From Pseudoroseicyclus_A sp041714655 (GTDB taxonomy: Bacteria > Pseudomonadota > Alphaproteobacteria > Rhodobacterales > Rhodobacteraceae): a DNA stretch of 64,000 nucleotides. Both the position numbers and the translations under genes were made by a program. Below, piece after piece: positions 1 to 8,642 of this stretch (position 1 is the first letter of the stretch; each line of letters begins with the position of its first letter). The stretch is from the NCBI RefSeq assembly GCF_041714655.1, contig NZ_CP168219.1, positions 868,001-932,000 on the forward strand, in the 5' to 3' direction. A model generated the notes under the pieces. That model saw only the letters and a list, made by a program, of their open reading frames with translations, searched no databases and was not told the DNA's origin.

Positions 1-56
1 TTCTGTCGAACGGCCGGCTGGCAGCGACGGATTTCCCCGGCGGCGCCGAGAGCTGA
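1..56 (+). CDS. 3' end of an unidentified gene (partial)
   Basis: Frame 3 reads 17 codons without interruption from the window edge to a TGA at 54-56, giving a C-terminus ending in GGAES. The stop lies 35 bp before the 3' end of slyX on the other strand, so the arrangement would be convergent. The piece is too short to assign a family, and it could be chance in such GC-rich DNA. Confidence 0.25.
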   Translation, partial: LSNGRLAATDFPGGAES

Positions 57-91
57 CGCCGGCCCGGGGAGCCGCCATCAGGAATGCGACT

Positions 92-292
92 TCAGTAGTG
101 CGGCGGCGGCCGGTCCACCGGCGACATCTGGCCGCCGGCCTCCCGCTCCGCCTCGCGCTCCATCAGCATCTGCACGCGCCGCTCCAGCCGCGCGATGGCG
201 CGCGCCTGCCGGGCGACCTCGCCCGAGAGGTCGTCATTGGCGCGCTCCAGATGCGCGAGGCGTTCTTCGATCTCTCTCATGAAGCCGGTCAT
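92..292 (-). CDS. slyX: SlyX family protein
   Basis: This 66-residue protein is almost entirely one predicted coiled coil (EIEERLAHLERANDDL onward, residues 5-45) and ends in PPPHY. That C-terminal PPHY signature and the length match the SlyX family, whose biochemical role is not established. The frame stays open upstream to 421, but homology starts at MTGFMREIEERL, so the ATG at 292 was chosen; the ATG at 280 is an alternative. It is transcribed away from hisS, with 115 bp between the two starts that must hold both promoters. I recognise no clear sigma-70 boxes there. Confidence 0.88.
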   Translation of the reverse strand: MTGFMREIEERLAHLERANDDLSGEVARQARAIARLERRVQMLMEREAEREAGGQMSPVDRPPPHY

Positions 293-407
293 GCCGCCGG
301 CGGCCCCGCTTGTCCAGCCCGGGAGACGCCCGGCAAAGGCGGGCGCTGTTGCTCCCCGGGGAGAGGAGCGGTAAGGCAGCCGCGCCGGTTTCGGGGAGTG
401 AAGGCAG

Positions 408-1895
408 ATGGCCAAGGACAAGCGGCGGCGGCCGAAGGCCGAGACGCCAAGGGGATTTCGCGATTACTTCGGCGCCGAGGTCACGGGCCGCGCGGCGATG
501 CTCGCGCAGATCGCCGAGATCTACCGCGCCTACGGCTTCGAGGCGCTCGAGACCTCCGCCGTCGAGACCGTCGAGGCGCTGGGCAAGTTCCTCCCCGATG
601 TCGACCGCCCCAACGAGGGCGTCTTCGCCTGGGAGGAGGAGGGCGACTGGCTCGCCCTGCGCTATGACCTGACGGCGCCGCTCGCCCGCGTCTATGCGCA
701 ATATCGGAACGAGCTGCCCTCCCCCTATCGCCGCTACCAGATGGGCACCGTCTGGCGGAACGAGAAGCCGGGCCCGGGCCGCTTCCGCCAGTTCTATCAA
801 TGCGATGCCGATACGGTCGGCGCGCCATCCGTCGCCGCCGATGCCGAGATCTGCGCCATGGCCGCCGATGTGCTCGAGGCCATCGGCATCGCGCGGGGCG
901 ACTACCTCCTCCGCGTCAACAACCGCAAGGTGCTGAACGGCGTGATGGAGGTCGCGGGCGTCCTCGACCCCGAGGATCCGGAGCGCTTCGCTGCCGAGCG
1001 GGGCATCGTGCTCCGCGCCATCGACAAGCTCGACCGGCTGGGCGAGGCCGGGGTGCGGGCTCTGCTGGGCGAGGGGCGGCAGGACGAGAGCGGGGATTTC
1101 ACCAAGGGTGCCGGGCTCTCGCCCGAGCAGGCCGAGGTCGTGCTCGCCTTCACCGAGGCGCGGCGCGACGATGCGGCCGCGACGCTCGCGCGGCTCGGCG
1201 AGCTCGTCGGCCCCTCCGCCACCGGCCGCGCCGGGGTGGAGGAGCTGGAGACCATCGGCACGCTCCTCGACGCGCAGGGCTACGGGCCGGATCGCGTCCT
1301 CATCGACCCCTCCGTCGTCCGCGGGCTCGGCTATTACACCGGCCCCGTCTACGAGGCCGAGCTGACCTTCGAGATCACCGACGAGAAGGGCCGCCCGCGC
1401 TCCTTCGGCTCCGTCGCCGGCGGCGGGCGCTATGACGATCTCGTCAAGCGCTTCACCGGCCAGGAGGTCCCCGCGACCGGCATCTCGCTCGGCGTCGACC
1501 GGCTGCTCGCGGCGCTGGCCGCCAAGCGCGGCGCCGCCGAGGCGGCCCCCGGGCCGGTGGTCGTCACGGTCATGGACCGGGATCGTATGGCCGATTACCT
1601 CGCCATGGCGAGCGAGCTCCGCAATGCCGGCATCCGGGCCGAGGTCTACCTCGGCAACCCGAAGAACTTCGGCAACCAGCTCAAATATGCCGACAAGCGC
1701 GCCTCCCCCGTCGCCGTGATCCAGGGCGAGGACGAGGCCACCCGCGGCGTCCTCCAGCTCAAGGACCTGATCCTCGGCGCGAAGATCGCCGAAAGCGCCA
1801 GCCTCGAGGAATGGAAGGACCAGCCCGCCCAGCGCGAGGTCGCCCGCGGCGATCTCGTCGCCGAGGTCCGCGCCGTGCTGGCCGCCCGCCGATGA
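408..1895 (+). CDS. hisS: Histidine--tRNA ligase
   Basis: The 495-residue cytoplasmic class II aminoacyl-tRNA synthetase charges tRNA-His with histidine. Visible hallmarks are motif 2 with its loop (RYQMGTVWRNEKPGPGRF, near residue 107), the HisA substrate loop (VVRGLGYYTGPVYE, near residue 303) and motif 3 (ATGISLGVDRLL, near residue 360). The C-terminal anticodon-binding domain follows (EVYLGNPKNFGNQLKYADKR). It is longer than the E. coli enzyme (424 residues), as usual in alphaproteobacteria. The ATG at 408 follows a GGGGAG-rich leader. The TGA overlaps the hisZ ATG (ATGA), so the two are translationally coupled with histidine biosynthesis genes. Confidence 0.97.
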   Translation: MAKDKRRRPKAETPRGFRDYFGAEVTGRAAMLAQIAEIYRAYGFEALETSAVETVEALGKFLPDVDRPNEGVFAWEEEGDWLALRYDLTAPLARVYAQYRNELPSPYRRYQMGTVWRNEKPGPGRFRQFYQCDADTVGAPSVAADAEICAMAADVLEAIGIARGDYLLRVNNRKVLNGVMEVAGVLDPEDPERFAAERGIVLRAIDKLDRLGEAGVRALLGEGRQDESGDFTKGAGLSPEQAEVVLAFTEARRDDAAATLARLGELVGPSATGRAGVEELETIGTLLDAQGYGPDRVLIDPSVVRGLGYYTGPVYEAELTFEITDEKGRPRSFGSVAGGGRYDDLVKRFTGQEVPATGISLGVDRLLAALAAKRGAAEAAPGPVVVTVMDRDRMADYLAMASELRNAGIRAEVYLGNPKNFGNQLKYADKRASPVAVIQGEDEATRGVLQLKDLILGAKIAESASLEEWKDQPAQREVARGDLVAEVRAVLAARR

Positions 1896-2971
1896 CCCCC
1901 GCGATCCGCGCCGAGGCCGCGCGCCTCGCCGCGCATTTCGCCGCCGCCGGGGCCGAGCCGGTGGAGACGGCGATCCTGCAGGAGGCGGGCGTCCTCCTCG
2001 ACCTTTACGGCGAGGATATCCGCGCCCGCGCCTATGTCACCTACGACCCGCTCCGCGGCGAGATGATGCTGCGCCCCGACTTCACGGTCCCCCTCGTCCG
2101 CGCCCATATGGACAGCGGCCGGGCCGAGGCGCGCTATGCCTATGCCGGCGAGGTCTTCCGCCGGCAGGAGGAAGAGACGGGCCGCCCGTCGGAGTACATT
2201 CAGGTCGGCTTCGAGGTCTTCGGCGGCACCTTTCCCGAGGCCGATGCCGAGGTCTTCTCGGTCATCTCCGGCGCGCTCGACGGCCTGCCGCTCCGCGCGG
2301 TGACCGGCGACATTGCCCTCATCGTCGCCGCCGTTTCGGGCCTGCAGACCCTGCCGGCCCGTAAGGCGGCGCTCCTGCGCCACATCTGGCGGCCCCGCCG
2401 CTTCCGCGCACTGATGGAGCGCTTCGCCGGCCGCGCCCCGGCGCCGGCCGGGCGCGCCGCGCTCCTTGCCGCGGCCGACCCCTTTGCCGAGGCCGGCCCC
2501 GAGATCGGCAAGCGGACCGGCGCCGAGATCGCCGAGCGGCTGCGGCTCCTCGCCGAGGATGCCGCCGCCCCGCCGATCTCCGCCGGCGAGCTGGCGCTGA
2601 TCGACGAGATCCTCGGCCTCCGCGCCCCCCTGCCGGAGGCCATCGGCGCGCTGGAGGAGATCGCCATGGCGCTGCCCGCGATCGAGCCGGCCCTCACGCG
2701 CCTGCGGCAACGCACCGAGGCGCTGGCGGCGCGCGGGCTTTCCCCCGATGCGCTGGATTTCGAGGCGAGCTTCGGCCGCACCGCGCTCGAATATTACGAC
2801 GGCTTCGTCTTCGGCCTCGTGGCGCCCGGCCGCCCCGACCTGCCGGCGCTCGCGACCGGCGGGCGCTACGACGCGCTGACCCGCGTGCTCGGCGGCGGCC
2901 GCGCCGCGCCGGCGGTCGGCGGCGTCATCCGCCCCGAACTGGTGCTCGAGCTGAAGGGAGAGGCCCCATGA
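1892..2971 (+). CDS. hisZ: ATP phosphoribosyltransferase regulatory subunit HisZ
   Basis: HisZ is a catalytically dead HisRS paralogue that forms a hetero-octamer with short-form HisG and makes the first step of histidine synthesis active and feedback-regulated. The 359-residue sequence shows the HisRS-like core (LRPDFTVPLVRAH near residue 65, YAGEVFRRQ near residue 90, FGRTALEYYDGFVFGL near residue 296, ATGGRYDALT). It lacks a C-terminal anticodon-binding domain. The ATG at 1892 sits in the 4-nt overlap with the hisS stop. An in-frame upstream extension inside hisS is a frame artefact. It overlaps hisG by 4 nt, as expected for an obligate pair. Confidence 0.95.
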   Translation: MTPAIRAEAARLAAHFAAAGAEPVETAILQEAGVLLDLYGEDIRARAYVTYDPLRGEMMLRPDFTVPLVRAHMDSGRAEARYAYAGEVFRRQEEETGRPSEYIQVGFEVFGGTFPEADAEVFSVISGALDGLPLRAVTGDIALIVAAVSGLQTLPARKAALLRHIWRPRRFRALMERFAGRAPAPAGRAALLAAADPFAEAGPEIGKRTGAEIAERLRLLAEDAAAPPISAGELALIDEILGLRAPLPEAIGALEEIAMALPAIEPALTRLRQRTEALAARGLSPDALDFEASFGRTALEYYDGFVFGLVAPGRPDLPALATGGRYDALTRVLGGGRAAPAVGGVIRPELVLELKGEAP

Positions 2972-3657
2972 TCCGCCTCGGCGTGCCCTCCAAGGGCCGG
3001 CTCATGGAGAAGACCTTCGACTGGTTCGGCCAGCGGGGCCTCACGCTCCGCCGCACCGGCTCCGACCGCGACTATGCGGCCGAGGTCGAGGGGGTGGAGG
3101 GGCTGGAGCTCGTGCTCGTCTCCGCCGGCGAGGTGCCTCAGGCGCTGGCCGAGGGCCGGCTCCACATGGGCGTCACCGGCTCCGACCTCATCCGCGAGAA
3201 GCTGGCCGGCTGGGACCAGATCGTCCGCCCGCTGGCGCCCATGGGCTTCGGTGGCGCCGATCTGGTGATCGCCGTGCCGAAATACTGGGTCGATGTCGAG
3301 ACGCTCGACGATCTCGACGCCGCGGCCGCCGCCTTCCGCCGCCGTCACGGCCACCGCCTGCGCATCGCCACCAAGTATCACCGCCTCGTCCGCGAGTTCC
3401 TGCGCGAGGAGGGCGTCGCCGACTACCAGCTCGTCGACAGCCAGGGCGCCACCGAGGGCACGGTGAAGGCCGAAACCGCCGAGGCCATCGCCGACATCAC
3501 CTCGACGGGCGAGACGCTCCGCGCCAATGGCCTGAAGATCCTCACCGGCGGCCTCATCCATTCGAGCCAGGCGACGCTCTACAAGTCGCGCCGCGCCGAC
3601 TGGTCCGACGCCGACCGCACGCTCCTCGCCGAGCTGACCCGGCGTCTCGGGCTTTAA
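2968..3657 (+). CDS. hisG: ATP phosphoribosyltransferase, short form
   Basis: HisG condenses ATP and PRPP to phosphoribosyl-ATP, the committed step of histidine biosynthesis. At 229 residues it is the short form, lacking the C-terminal regulatory ACT-like domain of the long enzyme, which agrees with hisZ directly upstream. Family sequence is visible in RLGVPSKGRLME at the N-terminus, GVTGSDLIRE near residue 69 and the PRPP-binding loop region DSQGATEGTVKAETAEAIADI near residues 156-175. Its ATG overlaps the hisZ TGA. No further his genes follow; the operon ends at a hairpin repeat at 3667-3711. Confidence 0.96.
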   Translation: MIRLGVPSKGRLMEKTFDWFGQRGLTLRRTGSDRDYAAEVEGVEGLELVLVSAGEVPQALAEGRLHMGVTGSDLIREKLAGWDQIVRPLAPMGFGGADLVIAVPKYWVDVETLDDLDAAAAAFRRRHGHRLRIATKYHRLVREFLREEGVADYQLVDSQGATEGTVKAETAEAIADITSTGETLRANGLKILTGGLIHSSQATLYKSRRADWSDADRTLLAELTRRLGL

Positions 3658-3666
3658 GCCCTCTCT

Positions 3667-3711
3667 CATCTGGCCGAAAATACCTCGGGGGTGTGGGGGC
3701 AGAGCCCCCAC
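3667..3711 (-). repeat. Rhodobacteraceae-type intergenic hairpin element (copy 1), likely terminator
   Basis: A perfect 8-bp stem (GTGGGGGC / GCCCCCAC, loop AGA) at 3693-3711 is preceded by the complement of a CGAGGTATTTTCGGCCA tail at 3667-3688. The same hairpin-plus-tail unit recurs in inverted orientation at 6460-6505, and diverged copies lie at 11174-11250 and 63174-63221. It directly follows the hisG stop, so a terminator function for hisSZG is likely but not proven. Confidence 0.7.
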
Positions 3712-3803
3712 CCGGCCCCTGCGGGGCCGGCCCCCCGCTTGCCTCCCGCGCATTTCCCGGCCACCTTTCGCCCGAACTCCCCCGAACCTCCCCGGAGGCG
3801 CCC

Positions 3804-4265
3804 ATGCACGGCCGATGCACCTGCGGCGATGTCACCTATCGCCTGACCGACAGCTTTCTCTGCGTCCATTGCTGCCATTGCCGCTGGTGCCAGCGCGAGA
3901 CCGGCTCGGCCTTCGTCCTCAACGGCCTCATCGAGACGCGCCACCTCGAGGTCACGGGCGCGGCGGAGGCCGTCCTCACCCCCTCCGCCTCCGGCAAGGG
4001 GCAGGAGATCCGCCGCTGCCCGCGCTGCCGCGTGGCGCTCTGGTCGCATTACGCCGGCGCCGGGCCGCGCTTCGCCTTCGTCCGCTGCGGCACGCTGGAC
4101 GCGGCGCTGGAGATCGCGCCCGATGTGCATATCTTCACCGAGACGAAGCTGCCTTGGGTGACGCTCCCGCCGGAGGTCCCCGCCTTTGCCGAATTCTACC
4201 GCCGGAGCGAGGTCTGGGCCCCCGCCGCCCTCGCCCGCCGGCAAGCCGAACTGGAGCGCGCCTGA
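3804..4265 (+). CDS. GFA-fold (glutathione-dependent formaldehyde-activating-like) zinc protein
   Basis: The 153-residue protein has the cysteine set of the GFA/CENP-V family: CTCG near residue 4, CCHCRWCQ near residues 25-31 and CPRC near residue 73. These bind two structural/catalytic zincs. The family includes glutathione-dependent formaldehyde-activating enzyme, but most members have unknown substrates, so formaldehyde activity should not be assumed. The ATG at 3804 is chosen because the conserved CTCGDVTYRL block starts four residues later; the upstream extension is low-complexity. It shares an overlapping stop/start with the next gene and opens a four-gene run. Confidence 0.85.
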   Translation: MHGRCTCGDVTYRLTDSFLCVHCCHCRWCQRETGSAFVLNGLIETRHLEVTGAAEAVLTPSASGKGQEIRRCPRCRVALWSHYAGAGPRFAFVRCGTLDAALEIAPDVHIFTETKLPWVTLPPEVPAFAEFYRRSEVWAPAALARRQAELERA

Positions 4266-4573
4266 TGGATCATCCGCTGATCGACCTCATCTCCGCCCGG
4301 ATTGCCGAGGCGGAGGCAGAGGGCGCCTTCGACAACCTGCCCGGCGCCGGCAAGCCTCTGCCGCGGCATGATAATCCCGAGAACGTGCTCCTCGATCGCC
4401 TCATGCGCGAGAACAATGCCACGCCGGAATTCGTCAGCCTCTCCCGCCAGCTCGAGGCGCTGCGGGCCGAGCTCAAGGCGACGGGGGAGCCGGTGCGCCG
4501 CCGCGACATCATGGCCGAGATGTCGATGATGGAGGCGAAGATCGCCATGGCCCGCAAGGCCTGGGCGCGATGA
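4265..4573 (+). CDS. DUF1992 / DnaJ-C28-like domain protein
   Basis: This 102-residue protein is a stand-alone DUF1992 domain (DNAJC28 conserved region). The signature is AEAEGAFDNLPGAGKPLPRHDNP near residues 15-37, followed by a helical Glu/Arg-rich segment. There is no J domain. Function is not established in bacteria. The ATG at 4265 shares its A with the previous TGA, and its own stop overlaps the next ATG. This tight coupling suggests a single transcript for 3804-6437. Confidence 0.82.
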   Translation: MDHPLIDLISARIAEAEAEGAFDNLPGAGKPLPRHDNPENVLLDRLMRENNATPEFVSLSRQLEALRAELKATGEPVRRRDIMAEMSMMEAKIAMARKAWAR

Positions 4574-5772
4574 CCGGCGGCCTCGAGACCACGCGGGCGC
4601 AATACGAGGCGCTGCCCTATCCCGAGCGTGACCCCGCCGACGAGGCGAAGCGGCTGATCACCGGCTCGCCCTCGCATCCCATCGAGATCGACCATTTCCT
4701 CTTCGGCGGCACCCGCGACTGGTCGCAGCCCTTCCGGGCGCTGGTGGCGGGCGGCGGCACGGGGGACGGGCTGATCCAGCTCACCCAGCTCCTCACCGCC
4801 GCCGGCAAGCCGCATGACATCCATTACCTCGACCTCTCGGAGGCCTCGCGAAAGGTCGCCGAGGCCCGCGCGGCGGCGCGCGGGCTGAAGGTCACGTTCC
4901 ACACCGGCTCGCTTCTCGATGCCGCCGAGCTCGGCACATTCGATTACATCGATTGCTGCGGCGTGCTCCATCACCTGCCCGAGCCGGCGGAGGGCTTCCG
5001 TGCCCTTCGCGCCGCGCTGGCGCCGGGGGGCGGGATGGGGCTGATGGTCTACGCGCCCTACGGGCGGAGCGGCGTCTATCCGCTGCAGGAGGCGTTCGGC
5101 GCCCTCTTCGCGGACCTGCCGCCGGCGGAGCGGGTCGCGGCCGCCAAGGCGGTGCTGGCGAAGCTCCCCCCCGGCCATCCCTTCAAGCGCAACCCGCATG
5201 TGAAGGACCATGAAAACGGTGCCGCGGGCTTCTACGACCTCCTCCTCCACGGCCAGGACGTGGCGATGGATGTGGAGACGCTCCTCGGCCTTCTCGACGA
5301 GACGGGCTGGGAGCTCGTCTCCTTCACCCAGCCGGCGCTCTACGACCCCTCGCCGCTCTGCCCGGTGCCGGAGGAGATGAGTCCCCGCGCCCGCATGGCC
5401 CTCGCCGAGCGGCTCTATGGCACGATCAAGAGCCACGTCGCCTATGTAGTGGCGGCAGGGGAGGGGCGGGCGCCGGCGAGCGCCGCCACAGGCGATCCGG
5501 TGCCGCATCTGCGGCTGGGCAACCGGGAGAACGTGATGACACTCCTCGCCAATTCGCGCCCCTTGAAGGTCTCCGCCTCGGGCGTCGACAGCGAGATCCG
5601 CCTGCCGCCGAAGGCCGCCCGCCTGATCGGCGCGGTGGACGGCAAGCGGCGCCTGTCGGAGGTCTTCGCCGCCGCAAGGATGGAGCGCGACGAGGCGATG
5701 CCGCTCTGGGAGCGGATCGAGGCCGGCTTCGCCGGCGTCGGCTCGCTCCTCTATTCCGGGGGGGCGCGCTGA
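4570..5772 (+). CDS. Class I SAM-dependent methyltransferase with C-terminal extension
   Basis: The 400-residue protein has a Rossmann methyltransferase core. The SAM-binding glycine loop is VAGGGTGDG (residues 59-67), followed by the acidic-loop equivalent YLDLSEASR near residue 86 and the post-motif CCGVLHHLPEP near residue 130 typical of small-molecule methyltransferases. Residues 320-400 (LPPKAARLIGAVDGKRRL onward) form a separate domain resembling the winged-helix regulatory domains fused to some bacterial methyltransferases. Substrate is unknown. It overlaps both neighbours by 4 and 1 nt. Confidence 0.85.
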   Translation: MTGGLETTRAQYEALPYPERDPADEAKRLITGSPSHPIEIDHFLFGGTRDWSQPFRALVAGGGTGDGLIQLTQLLTAAGKPHDIHYLDLSEASRKVAEARAAARGLKVTFHTGSLLDAAELGTFDYIDCCGVLHHLPEPAEGFRALRAALAPGGGMGLMVYAPYGRSGVYPLQEAFGALFADLPPAERVAAAKAVLAKLPPGHPFKRNPHVKDHENGAAGFYDLLLHGQDVAMDVETLLGLLDETGWELVSFTQPALYDPSPLCPVPEEMSPRARMALAERLYGTIKSHVAYVVAAGEGRAPASAATGDPVPHLRLGNRENVMTLLANSRPLKVSASGVDSEIRLPPKAARLIGAVDGKRRLSEVFAAARMERDEAMPLWERIEAGFAGVGSLLYSGGAR

Positions 5773-6437
5773 TGTGCGGGCGGATGGCGCTGACCCTGCC
5801 GAAGGAGGCGATGGTTGAGCTCTTCGCCGCGACCCCGGCGAACAACCTGCCCGAGGTGCCGAACTACAACATCTGCCCGACCAATCAGGTGCATGGCGTC
5901 ACCTCCGAAGGCGGGGCGCGGCGGATCCGGTCGATGCGCTGGGGGCTCCTGCCGCCCTGGTACAAGACGCCCTCCGCCGGGCCGCTCCTCATCAATGCCC
6001 GCGCCGAGACGGTGGCCGAGAAGCCGGCCTTCCGCGAGGCGATCCGGGCGCGGCGCTGCCTCGTGCCGGCGGACGGGTTCTACGAATGGTCGAAGGATGC
6101 GGAGGACAACCGCCTGCCCTGGTTCGTCCACCGCGCCGACGGGGCGCCGATGGTCTTCGGCGGGCTCTGGCAGGAATGGCAGGGCGAGGGCGGTGGGGTG
6201 GCGACGCTGGCCATCGTGACGCTGGCGGCGGAGGGCAAGATGGCATCGGTCCACCAGCGCCAGCCGCTGGTGCTGGCGCCCGAGGACTGGCCGCTCTGGC
6301 TCGGCGAGGCGGGCAAGGGCGCGGCGCTTCTGATGAAGACCCCACCCGAGGGCACGCTCGACCTCTACCGGGTGGACCGGGAGGTGAATTCCAACCGCGC
6401 CTCGGGGCCGCAGCTTCTGGAGCCGCTGGAAGGCTGA
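5772..6437 (+). CDS. SOS response-associated peptidase (SRAP, YedK/HMCES family)
   Basis: SRAP proteins form a thiazolidine crosslink with abasic sites in single-stranded DNA and so shield them from cleavage. The catalytic Cys2 (MCGRMAL) must be exposed by removal of Met1. The active-site Asn lies in INARAET near residue 74, the Glu in GFYEW near residue 107 and the His in SVHQRQP near residue 160, where many homologues read H-x-R-M-P. Length (221 residues) fits the bacterial family. It is last in the four-gene run, and an intergenic hairpin element follows at 6460. Confidence 0.92.
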   Translation: MCGRMALTLPKEAMVELFAATPANNLPEVPNYNICPTNQVHGVTSEGGARRIRSMRWGLLPPWYKTPSAGPLLINARAETVAEKPAFREAIRARRCLVPADGFYEWSKDAEDNRLPWFVHRADGAPMVFGGLWQEWQGEGGGVATLAIVTLAAEGKMASVHQRQPLVLAPEDWPLWLGEAGKGAALLMKTPPEGTLDLYRVDREVNSNRASGPQLLEPLEG

Positions 6438-6459
6438 GGGCCGGCCCGTGCCGGGCCGG

Positions 6460-6505
6460 GTGGAGGCTCTGCCTCCACACCTCCGAGGTATTTTCGGCCA
6501 GATGA
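6460..6505 (+). repeat. Rhodobacteraceae-type intergenic hairpin element (copy 2), likely bidirectional terminator
   Basis: A GTGGAGGC / GCCTCCAC stem with loop TCT (6460-6478) is followed by CGAGGTATTTTCGGCCA and GATGAAA. It is the inverted counterpart of the copy at 3667-3711, with compensatory changes keeping the stem paired. It lies between convergent genes, the SRAP gene ending at 6437 and the araC-type gene ending at 6527, so it could terminate both. Confidence 0.7.
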
Positions 6506-6526
6506 AAGGGGATCGGGGGGCGCCTG

Positions 6527-7384
6527 TCAGGCGACGAAGGGGGCGCGGAAGGCACTGGGGGACTGGCCGGTGACCCGCCGGAAGACGCGGGAGAAATAGG
6601 CCGGATCCTCGAAGCCGAGCCGGTAGCCGATCTCCGCCACATCCTCGCGGGTATAGGCGAGGAGGCGCTTGGCCTCCTGCATGAGGAGGAGTTGCGCATA
6701 GGCCAGCGGCGAATAGCCCGTGGCGCTCCGGCAATGGCGGGTGAGCTGGCTGGCGGAGAGGCCGAGCCGGGCGGCGCAATCGCCGATGCTGGTGCGCAAT
6801 TCCGGCGCCTCGCGGATCAGCGCCTCGAAGCCGGCGATCGTGGCGCGGGGGCGCGAGGGGGCAGGGCGCGCGGTTTCCTCCGCCTGGGCCAGCGCGCAGA
6901 GGATCTGCAGGACGAGCGCGCGGAGGAGCGGGCCGCGCGCCGGGGCATGGGCCAGCCGCACGTCGTGCAAGACGCCGAAGGCGCCGGCGGCGAGCGGCGG
7001 GGCGGGCAGGCGGCGGGGGGCGTCGGCGATGCGCTCCAGCTCGGGCTCGCCGGCGGTGAGGCGCGCCATCTCGGTGTTCGGCACCGAGACGACATAGCCC
7101 TCGATCCCCGGCTCGAAGGTGAAGCCATGCACCGTCAGCCGCGGCACCGAGATGATCTCGCCGCCCCGCACGGGCCGCCGCTCGCCGTCGAGCTCCATCT
7201 CGCCGGCGCCCTCGATGATGTGGAAGAGCTGGTGCAGGCCCAGATGCCGGTGCGGCGAGATCACCCAGCCATGGGGGCCGGCGCGATCCTTCAGCCGCTC
7301 GCAATGGAGCACATCGGGGAAATCCCGGCTCTCGCCATAAAGCGCATAGGCGGGGATCAGATCTGCGTCCCGTGTCGCGGTCAT
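6527..7384 (-). CDS. AraC-family regulator, PobR-like (4-hydroxybenzoate response)
   Basis: The 285-residue protein has an N-terminal cupin effector domain (HRHLGLHQLFHI near residue 46) and a C-terminal double helix-turn-helix of AraC type. The latter is visible in LGLSASQLTRHCRSATG, YAQLLLMQEAKRLLAYT and IGYRLGFEDPAYFSRVFRR, residues 205-280. It is divergent from pobA with an 85-bp gap, the usual arrangement for the AraC-type PobR that activates pobA with 4-hydroxybenzoate. The ATG at 7384 (MTATRDADLIPAY) is preferred over an upstream start at 7420. The effector is inferred from position only. Confidence 0.85.
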   Translation of the reverse strand: MTATRDADLIPAYALYGESRDFPDVLHCERLKDRAGPHGWVISPHRHLGLHQLFHIIEGAGEMELDGERRPVRGGEIISVPRLTVHGFTFEPGIEGYVVSVPNTEMARLTAGEPELERIADAPRRLPAPPLAAGAFGVLHDVRLAHAPARGPLLRALVLQILCALAQAEETARPAPSRPRATIAGFEALIREAPELRTSIGDCAARLGLSASQLTRHCRSATGYSPLAYAQLLLMQEAKRLLAYTREDVAEIGYRLGFEDPAYFSRVFRRVTGQSPSAFRAPFVA

Positions 7385-7469
7385 GCGCGGATCATGCCAG
7401 CCTCGGGGGGCAACGTCCATGTCCCGGGGGCGGCCTTGCGTCTATTCTCCCAGCCGAGGGAGGATCACC

Positions 7470-8636
7470 ATGCGTACCCAGGTCTGCATCATCGGCGGCG
7501 GCCCGGCGGGGCTGCTCTTGGGCCAGCTCCTCCACCGGCGGGGCATCGAGACGATCCTCATCGAACGGAAGAGCCGCGATTACGTTTTGTCGCGCATCCG
7601 CGCCGGGGTGCTGGAGCGGGGCTTCGTGGGGCTGATGGAGGAGGCGGGCGTCGCCGGGCGGCTCCACCGCGAGGGCTATCCGCATGACGGCGTCATGATC
7701 GGCGCCGGGGCGGAGATGTTCCGCATCGATTTCGCGAAGCTCACCGGCCACCGGGTGACCGTCTATGGCCAGACGGAGGTGACCCGCGATCTCTACGAGG
7801 CGCGCGAGGCCGCCGGCCTGCCGACCCTGCACGAGGTGGACGAGGTGGCGCTGCAGGGGCTGGAGGGGGCCTCGCCCACGGTCACCTTCCTCCATGAGGG
7901 GGAGCGGAAAACGATCCGCTGCGACTATGTCGCCGGTTGCGACGGCTTTCACGGGCCCTCGCGGCAGGCGATCCCGGAGGAGAAGCGGCGCGAGGTCGAG
8001 AAGGTCTATCCCTTCGGCTGGCTCGGCATCCTCTCCGAGACGCCGCCCGTCCATGAGGAGCTGATCTATTCGAGCTCGAAGGAGGGCTTCGCACTCTGCT
8101 CGATGCGCAACGAGACCCTCAGCCGCTACTATGTGCAGGTGCCCATGTCCGACCGGGTGGAGGACTGGTCCGACGCGCGCTTCTGGGCCGCGCTCCGCGC
8201 CCGCATCCCCGCCGGGGCGGCCGACGCGCTGGTCACCGGGCCCTCGATCGAGAAGAGCATCGCGCCGCTCCGCAGCTTCGTCTGCGAGACGATGCGCTGG
8301 GGGCGGCTGTTCCTCTGCGGGGATGCCGCCCATATCGTGCCGCCGACCGGGGCCAAGGGGCTGAACACGGCGGCCTCCGACGTGTATTACCTCTATGAGG
8401 CGCTGGCGGCGGCCTGCACCGGCGACGAGGCGGCGCTGGACGCTTATGCGGAGAAGGCGCTCGCCCGGGTCTGGAAGACGCAGCGCTTCTCGTGGTGGAT
8501 GACGCAGCTCCTCCACCATTTCCCCGAGCAGACGGCCTATGACCGGCGGGTGCAGGCGGCGGAGCTGACCTTCCTCGCAGAGAGCGAGGCGGCGCAGAAG
8601 GCGCTGGCGGAGCAATATGTGGGGCTGCCGTACTAG
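7470..8636 (+). CDS. pobA: 4-hydroxybenzoate 3-monooxygenase
   Basis: PobA is an FAD/NAD(P)H aromatic hydroxylase converting 4-hydroxybenzoate to protocatechuate. The 388 residues show the FAD-binding CIIGGGPAGLLLG near residue 6, the RIRAGVLERG segment typical of PobA near residue 42, CDGFHGPSR (DG fingerprint) near residue 158 and the second FAD motif CGDAAHIVPPTGAKGLNTA near residue 284. The ATG at 7470 has a GGAGG five bases upstream. No protocatechuate ring-cleavage genes are in the window, so the downstream pathway is elsewhere. A strong hairpin follows the stop. Confidence 0.96.
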   Translation: MRTQVCIIGGGPAGLLLGQLLHRRGIETILIERKSRDYVLSRIRAGVLERGFVGLMEEAGVAGRLHREGYPHDGVMIGAGAEMFRIDFAKLTGHRVTVYGQTEVTRDLYEAREAAGLPTLHEVDEVALQGLEGASPTVTFLHEGERKTIRCDYVAGCDGFHGPSRQAIPEEKRREVEKVYPFGWLGILSETPPVHEELIYSSSKEGFALCSMRNETLSRYYVQVPMSDRVEDWSDARFWAALRARIPAGAADALVTGPSIEKSIAPLRSFVCETMRWGRLFLCGDAAHIVPPTGAKGLNTAASDVYYLYEALAAACTGDEAALDAYAEKALARVWKTQRFSWWMTQLLHHFPEQTAYDRRVQAAELTFLAESEAAQKALAEQYVGLPY

Positions 8637-8642
8637 GCGGGG

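Noticed and set aside
1646..2710. Long open frame (354 codons) antisense to hisS/hisZ
   Set aside because: Composition is Arg/Ala/Gly-rich with no family signature, and the sense strand encodes clear HisS and HisZ. Such shadows are expected at this GC content.
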